Of a DNA stretch of 64,000 bases, positions 48,101 through 53,300 are shown piece after piece. How positions within the stretch are numbered: position 1 is the first letter of the stretch; each line of letters starts with the position of its first letter. Location: contig BSQZ01000037.1 in assembly GCA_033239005.1 (NCBI GenBank), forward strand, positions 3,857,001 through 3,921,000, read 5' to 3'. The notes under the pieces were generated by a model, which saw only the letters and a list, made by a program, of their open reading frames with translations, did not search any database and was not told where the DNA came from. The stretch comes from Lamellibrachia satsuma. Taxonomy: Eukaryota; Annelida; Polychaeta; Sabellida; Siboglinidae. The translations under genes and the position numbers were made by a program.

Positions 48101-50148
48101 TCCACAATGGTCGCAGAGCCAGAAGGCACTCTGATTAATGAAGGAGTTGTAGGACGATGGGGATATACCAATACAATGTATGTGGTGCCATTGACTACAC
48201 TCTTCGCAGAGGATAGCCTTGTCTCGGTTTCTGACAGGTTGATGAAAACTTCCACAAGGACAAATTGGGCGCCCATATGGGCCAGGGTTTGGGTGGATGT
48301 CGCCTGAAAGTGCGATCAGTCTGCTGAGGTACAGATGTGTAAGAATGTCTGATTTGAATTTGATTTTGGGTGGGAATTTAATTCGGGGTTTCAAAGTTAG
48401 GGCATAATATTTTGGTTTAATTTTGAGATTTGATTGAGATACGCGTTGACATGTTCCAATGATCGATGCTATTAGGAGAATGACGGTGATAATTTGCGTT
48501 AGCCCAAGATTTATCCACATGGAGTGCGAGACTAGGTGCGGCGAATATTTCCTAAAAGGAGATCTGAATTGGAATACATTTTGTAGCACGGTTTTCTGAA
48601 AGTTAGATCCAAATGCAAACATGTGGCGACTTGAAGAAAAAGTAAGCTTACTGATGAAATACTTAGCAATAAAATGAAAAGAACTCACCCGGACGGCGCC
48701 GGCAGTGGAAGTCCGCCATCTTAACAAGATTTGCCATCCAAGCCAAAGGCCCAGATGGCAAGTGGACAAGGAAGCCATTGGCTTATCGAGAGTTCACAAT
48801 GTTCACCTACTTATAACCCGCCCTCCTGATATATGTGTCAACCTTGTTTTTAAACATATTCACGCTGCTAGCTTGGAAATTTTGGTTCATGCGTTGCGGT
48901 AAAGGGCGTTGTTTTGATTAGTTGTGTTTGTTGTCAGTATGGTTTGTCTGGTTCTGTGTGATCAGTGGATTATGTTGAGTTGTTGTACCAGTTGTGGTCA
49001 TTTGTTTTGTTGGTGAACATTGGTGAAATGTGTGGAGCGATGTAATGGACTCGTTCCACCCCGACGCATGCGCATTTAACTAAGTGACGGATAACACTGC
49101 AATACTCCAACTGGCTTCTGAATAGAGATATATACAAGGATCGCAAAGCGTGTACATCGGTAAATGTTGTGCAAACGTGCTTAATAAAACCACACATCTT
49201 AAAAGCCCTAGAGGCATTACGACTAATATGATCTTTAAAATTCAAATTACTAGTCAATGCGACTTGTGGGGAACGATAGCATACCGGTTAGAATGCCGGA
49301 CTCTTAATCGAGAGATCCTGGTTTCAAATCCCACTGCATTCACTTCAAATCTTTGGCAAGTTTGATCACCCCATGTTGCCACAGTTCACTCAGCTGTATA
49401 AATGAATACCTTGCAATAGAGACGGTGGTGGATATGTGAACAAATTGTCTTCGTGCAGTAATTGCAGTGTGGCTTAATGCTTCCCAGAGAAGTTGAAATG
49501 GCCTTGGAATGAACAGGTCTGCCAGGGGGTGAAGTGTAAAGCGCTTTGAGCAGTCCTAAGGACTGCATGGATAGCGCACTCTTTGACCCTGGGTACAGAC
49601 TGGCTTAAGATGGCATAGTCAAAAGATAAGTATTTCTTTTTGTTAATGAAAGTCATTATGCAGCATTTGTCTGCATTAAGTTTGGGGTGCCAGGTCTCAC
49701 ACCAGAGGCACACACTCTCCAGATCCTTCTGCACCAACTGACAATCAGTCACAGACGAAATTTCTCTAAACAGTTTGGAATCATCAGCGTAGAATGATAT
49801 TTCACATGAATCAACATGATTAGTGAGATCATTAATATGCAAGATAAATAGAATTGGCCAATTTGTAAACCTTGTGGTATACCGGACAAAACTGGCTTCC
49901 ACTCAGATGCTTTGCCTTCGAGTACAACACGTTGTTTTTGGTTGAGGACTGCAATCATTGCATGTATTGCCCAGAATACCCATATGATTTATGCTTGTGA
50001 ATTAACAGTGGGCGGCACACTGAATCAAACGTTTTACTGAAGTCCAAGTAAACAGATTCAACTTGTTTCTTGTTGTCAACAGATTCAGAAATGGAGTCCA
50101 AGTAACAAGCTAGGTTAGATACTGTGCTTCTACACCTCACAAATAAAG

Positions 50149-50224
<76 letters not shown>

Positions 50225-50265
50225 ATATCAGGAAATAAATATCAAAACAACGAATGGTCTGGAAT

Positions 50266-50314
<49 letters not shown>

Positions 50315-53300
50315 ATGCAATATCATGAAAACTACTGAACTGATTTACATGAAATTTTCACTGTCACCCAAAGGTTTATTTCTGGATAAATTTGGTTAGG
50401 GTTTGTTTTGTTGTGTTGTGTTGAGCTAAATGTATGCGTGCGTGCATGCGTGTGTGCATGTATATATACACAGACATATATATATATATATATATATATA
50501 TCGCGGTCTGCCGAGTCCACCTTTCATAGGTTGTAGCCACTGATTCCATGTTCCAGGTGTTTTAATGACCAACTGATCTGATCGATTAGAGTCACATTGA
50601 CCATAAGCAGGTCCTGCACAGCCATTGTGTAGGTCGCCGTGACATAGCCATTGTGTAGGTCGCCATGAGACAGCAGTTCTTGTCATACACACTGCTATAG
50701 GGCAGCAACTGTAATCGACTTACTGCATAAACACGAGTAGATTAAGTTGAAACAAAGTTCCAGGAGACCCTCGCAAACACGTAGAATTATTTTAGAAAGT
50801 CCCATTATCTGTGACACAGAGCTGTATAGCAGGACCTCAGCCAGAGGAGGGGCATTTTGGTGGCCTTGAGCTGATAAAGTGTGTACCATTTTGTTTAGAG
50901 CGGAGTTCTGTTAAATTTAAATCACTTAACTAAAAACATAAACGTTGGGTTCCACATGAGTGTCATTTTACCCATATTGAAACACAATTTTTAAATATGT
51001 CCATTCTCAGTACAAAGATAAATATGATATTACATCTATAAGGATGAATCCATTTCCACATAATGTATGCAGATGGGCGGAAGTAATAACTTCTCCGTGG
51101 CTTAGTACTTCAGTCATAACATACTATCTCATTAAGCCTGTATATACGCTTATCCCCATAACAAGCACCTGTACAATAAATCATAATCTCTATTATATTC
51201 TGTATATCGATGTCTACAGACTCCTAATCCACTAATAAATCAATATTCAATACAAGAGATCGGATGAGTGAAAGTTATTCCCCAACTGCCACCTCGCTGA
51301 CCTCTCCTCAAGTGTTTACATCCTTCGTAAGGTGGTGGCTCTGGACCTATGGTAGATCTACAGACATTCATATGTGTAAAAGTGGCTCTGCTCCAACCTG
51401 CTATAACATGATGCTATTCCCAATTTTGTAAGTTACTATATATTACTATATAGGAACAAATTGTGATACATATACAGTGTGAAAAATATTGATACTAAGG
51501 CCTTGTATTTTTATTAGTTGGTTTTACAGATCGGCCAAACTAATATTTCTGTTTTTGGAGAACAAAAATTTTCCCGGGCATTTTCTCTAACACACTTGTA
51601 TTTGTCATTTTTATGAAGTATTCTCAAAACTAAATTATGAGAATAAACTAAATTTAAGACACTGGGATATAATAGGTAGTCATCATCATGCCTACTGTGT
51701 TTCTGCGTACTTTTTTAGTTCTTCCCATGTTAACCCAGCAGCCTTCAGTTCTTCTTCCATTGGTCGTTGCCACGTTGTTTTCGACCTGCCCTTTTTCTGT
51801 TTCCTTCTGGCGTCCAGGTTAGCACTGTTTTTGCCGGCAGATCGTTATTCATCCTGTAGACATGACCAAGCCATGTCCACCATCTCTTTTTCGGGATGAG
51901 GCAGATGTGTTGTTGTTTTGTTGTTTGGTGTAGTCTGGTGTTAGAGATGGCCTCGGGCCAGTACACTTTCAGTATCTTCCTTAGGCAGGTGTTGTGGAAG
52001 ATGGAAAGTCTATTGGTGTCTTGTTGTGTCATGAGCCAGCACTCTGAGCCGTAGAGGAGCACGAAGAGGACATTGCTCTGGTAGATTCTGAGTTTGGTAT
52101 TTTGGAAGTATACTGAGGACCTCCAGAGCAGCTGTAGATTTGCAAATGCTGACCTGGTTTTTCCCAATCGTGTTTTGATGTCTTCTTCCACACCCGCACC
52201 TCCTTGGAGACTGCTGATGCTGCCCAGGTAAGTGAACTTGTTGACGTACTCGAGTAGATGATCGTTGATCACGATAGGTTGCTGTGTCAGGTTGCTGTTT
52301 GTTAATACTTTTGTCTTTTTTGAATTGACATTGAGAGACCAATGGAACTGGCTTGTTGCTCTAGGCTGCTTGTTTTCCTCTGTACCTGGTCTTGAGTGTG
52401 AGAAAGCAGAGTGAGGTCATCTGCATAGATTAGATCATCAAGTGAAGAGCACAGGTTCCATCTGATGCCAGTCCGCTGTTGGTTGATTATGTTTGTTGTT
52501 GCCCAGTCAATGGCTGGGGTGAATAGAACCGATGATGTGACACATCCTTGTCGCACGCCAGATTTCACAGTGAATTTGGTTGTTGAGTTTCTGACACTAC
52601 AGGCAACCAATACACTTCTGGAATGTTTTAAAAAATTCCTTTTTTCTGGGCATCAAATATGTATGTAAATCCTAGGTCTCAGACAGCAGGTCACTGTCTG
52701 AATCGCATATTAGGTGTGCACCAATAAATAGCCCAATAAATAATTAGTTGACATCATAAAAATCTTATCCAATTGCAATTAGCAACAATGCATTGTCTGC
52801 ATTAGTAACCAAGCGACAACCACGATGAACTGGTGATGAACCCATAAGGGTCATTGACACCGCTCGATGCTCAATAATACATCTTGCACTCGGAATCCTT
52901 CCCGGGTCCGGAGGGACTGTCGCTCGCCACGCCGCACCTATGTGCACTTGGACTGCTCAACCAACATCAAGCACCAATTCTATACTGCCTGGATCCCATA
53001 TAATCCATGCCCCTGTCATCTGCCTGTTCAGCCATTCATTCGCTGCTACTGTACCTAATCCCACCGATAATTAATCACGTTGCAAATAATCGCTGCCCTT
53101 GGATGAGGTAATGAATGTGGCAGCACCAACACGCTGTCTTGCTCACGAACCAAATCATGCACAAGACACAAAGTGTTACACTCACAACTTACATTCCCGG
53201 CTGCCGCCTGTTTATTTATCGCCCCACACATAGAATTTCGTCCCCAGACCCGAGTTAGCAGTGATGCAAAATAAACACTCGCAAAAAATGGATGAACATC

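Larger units (their letters stand above)
45408..48720 (-). mobile_element. PHD/endonuclease/RT non-LTR retrotransposon, 3'-truncated
   Basis: A CR1/Crack/L2-like LINE. On the minus strand from 48720 it has a 5' region, a 2A-like motif, a PHD finger, an APE-type endonuclease and a reverse transcriptase, ending inside the RT tail. The 5' end abuts a LINE family A 3' end at 48721. Frame changes near 47630, 47170, 46730 and 45850 mark it as dead. It lies sense to the host gene in the 19-kb intron. Confidence 0.88.

Noticed and set aside
49264..49335. A tRNA-Lys gene
   Set aside because: It has A- and B-box-like sequences and a Lys-like anticodon arm, but the acceptor and T-arm pairing is broken and it leads into a SINE body.
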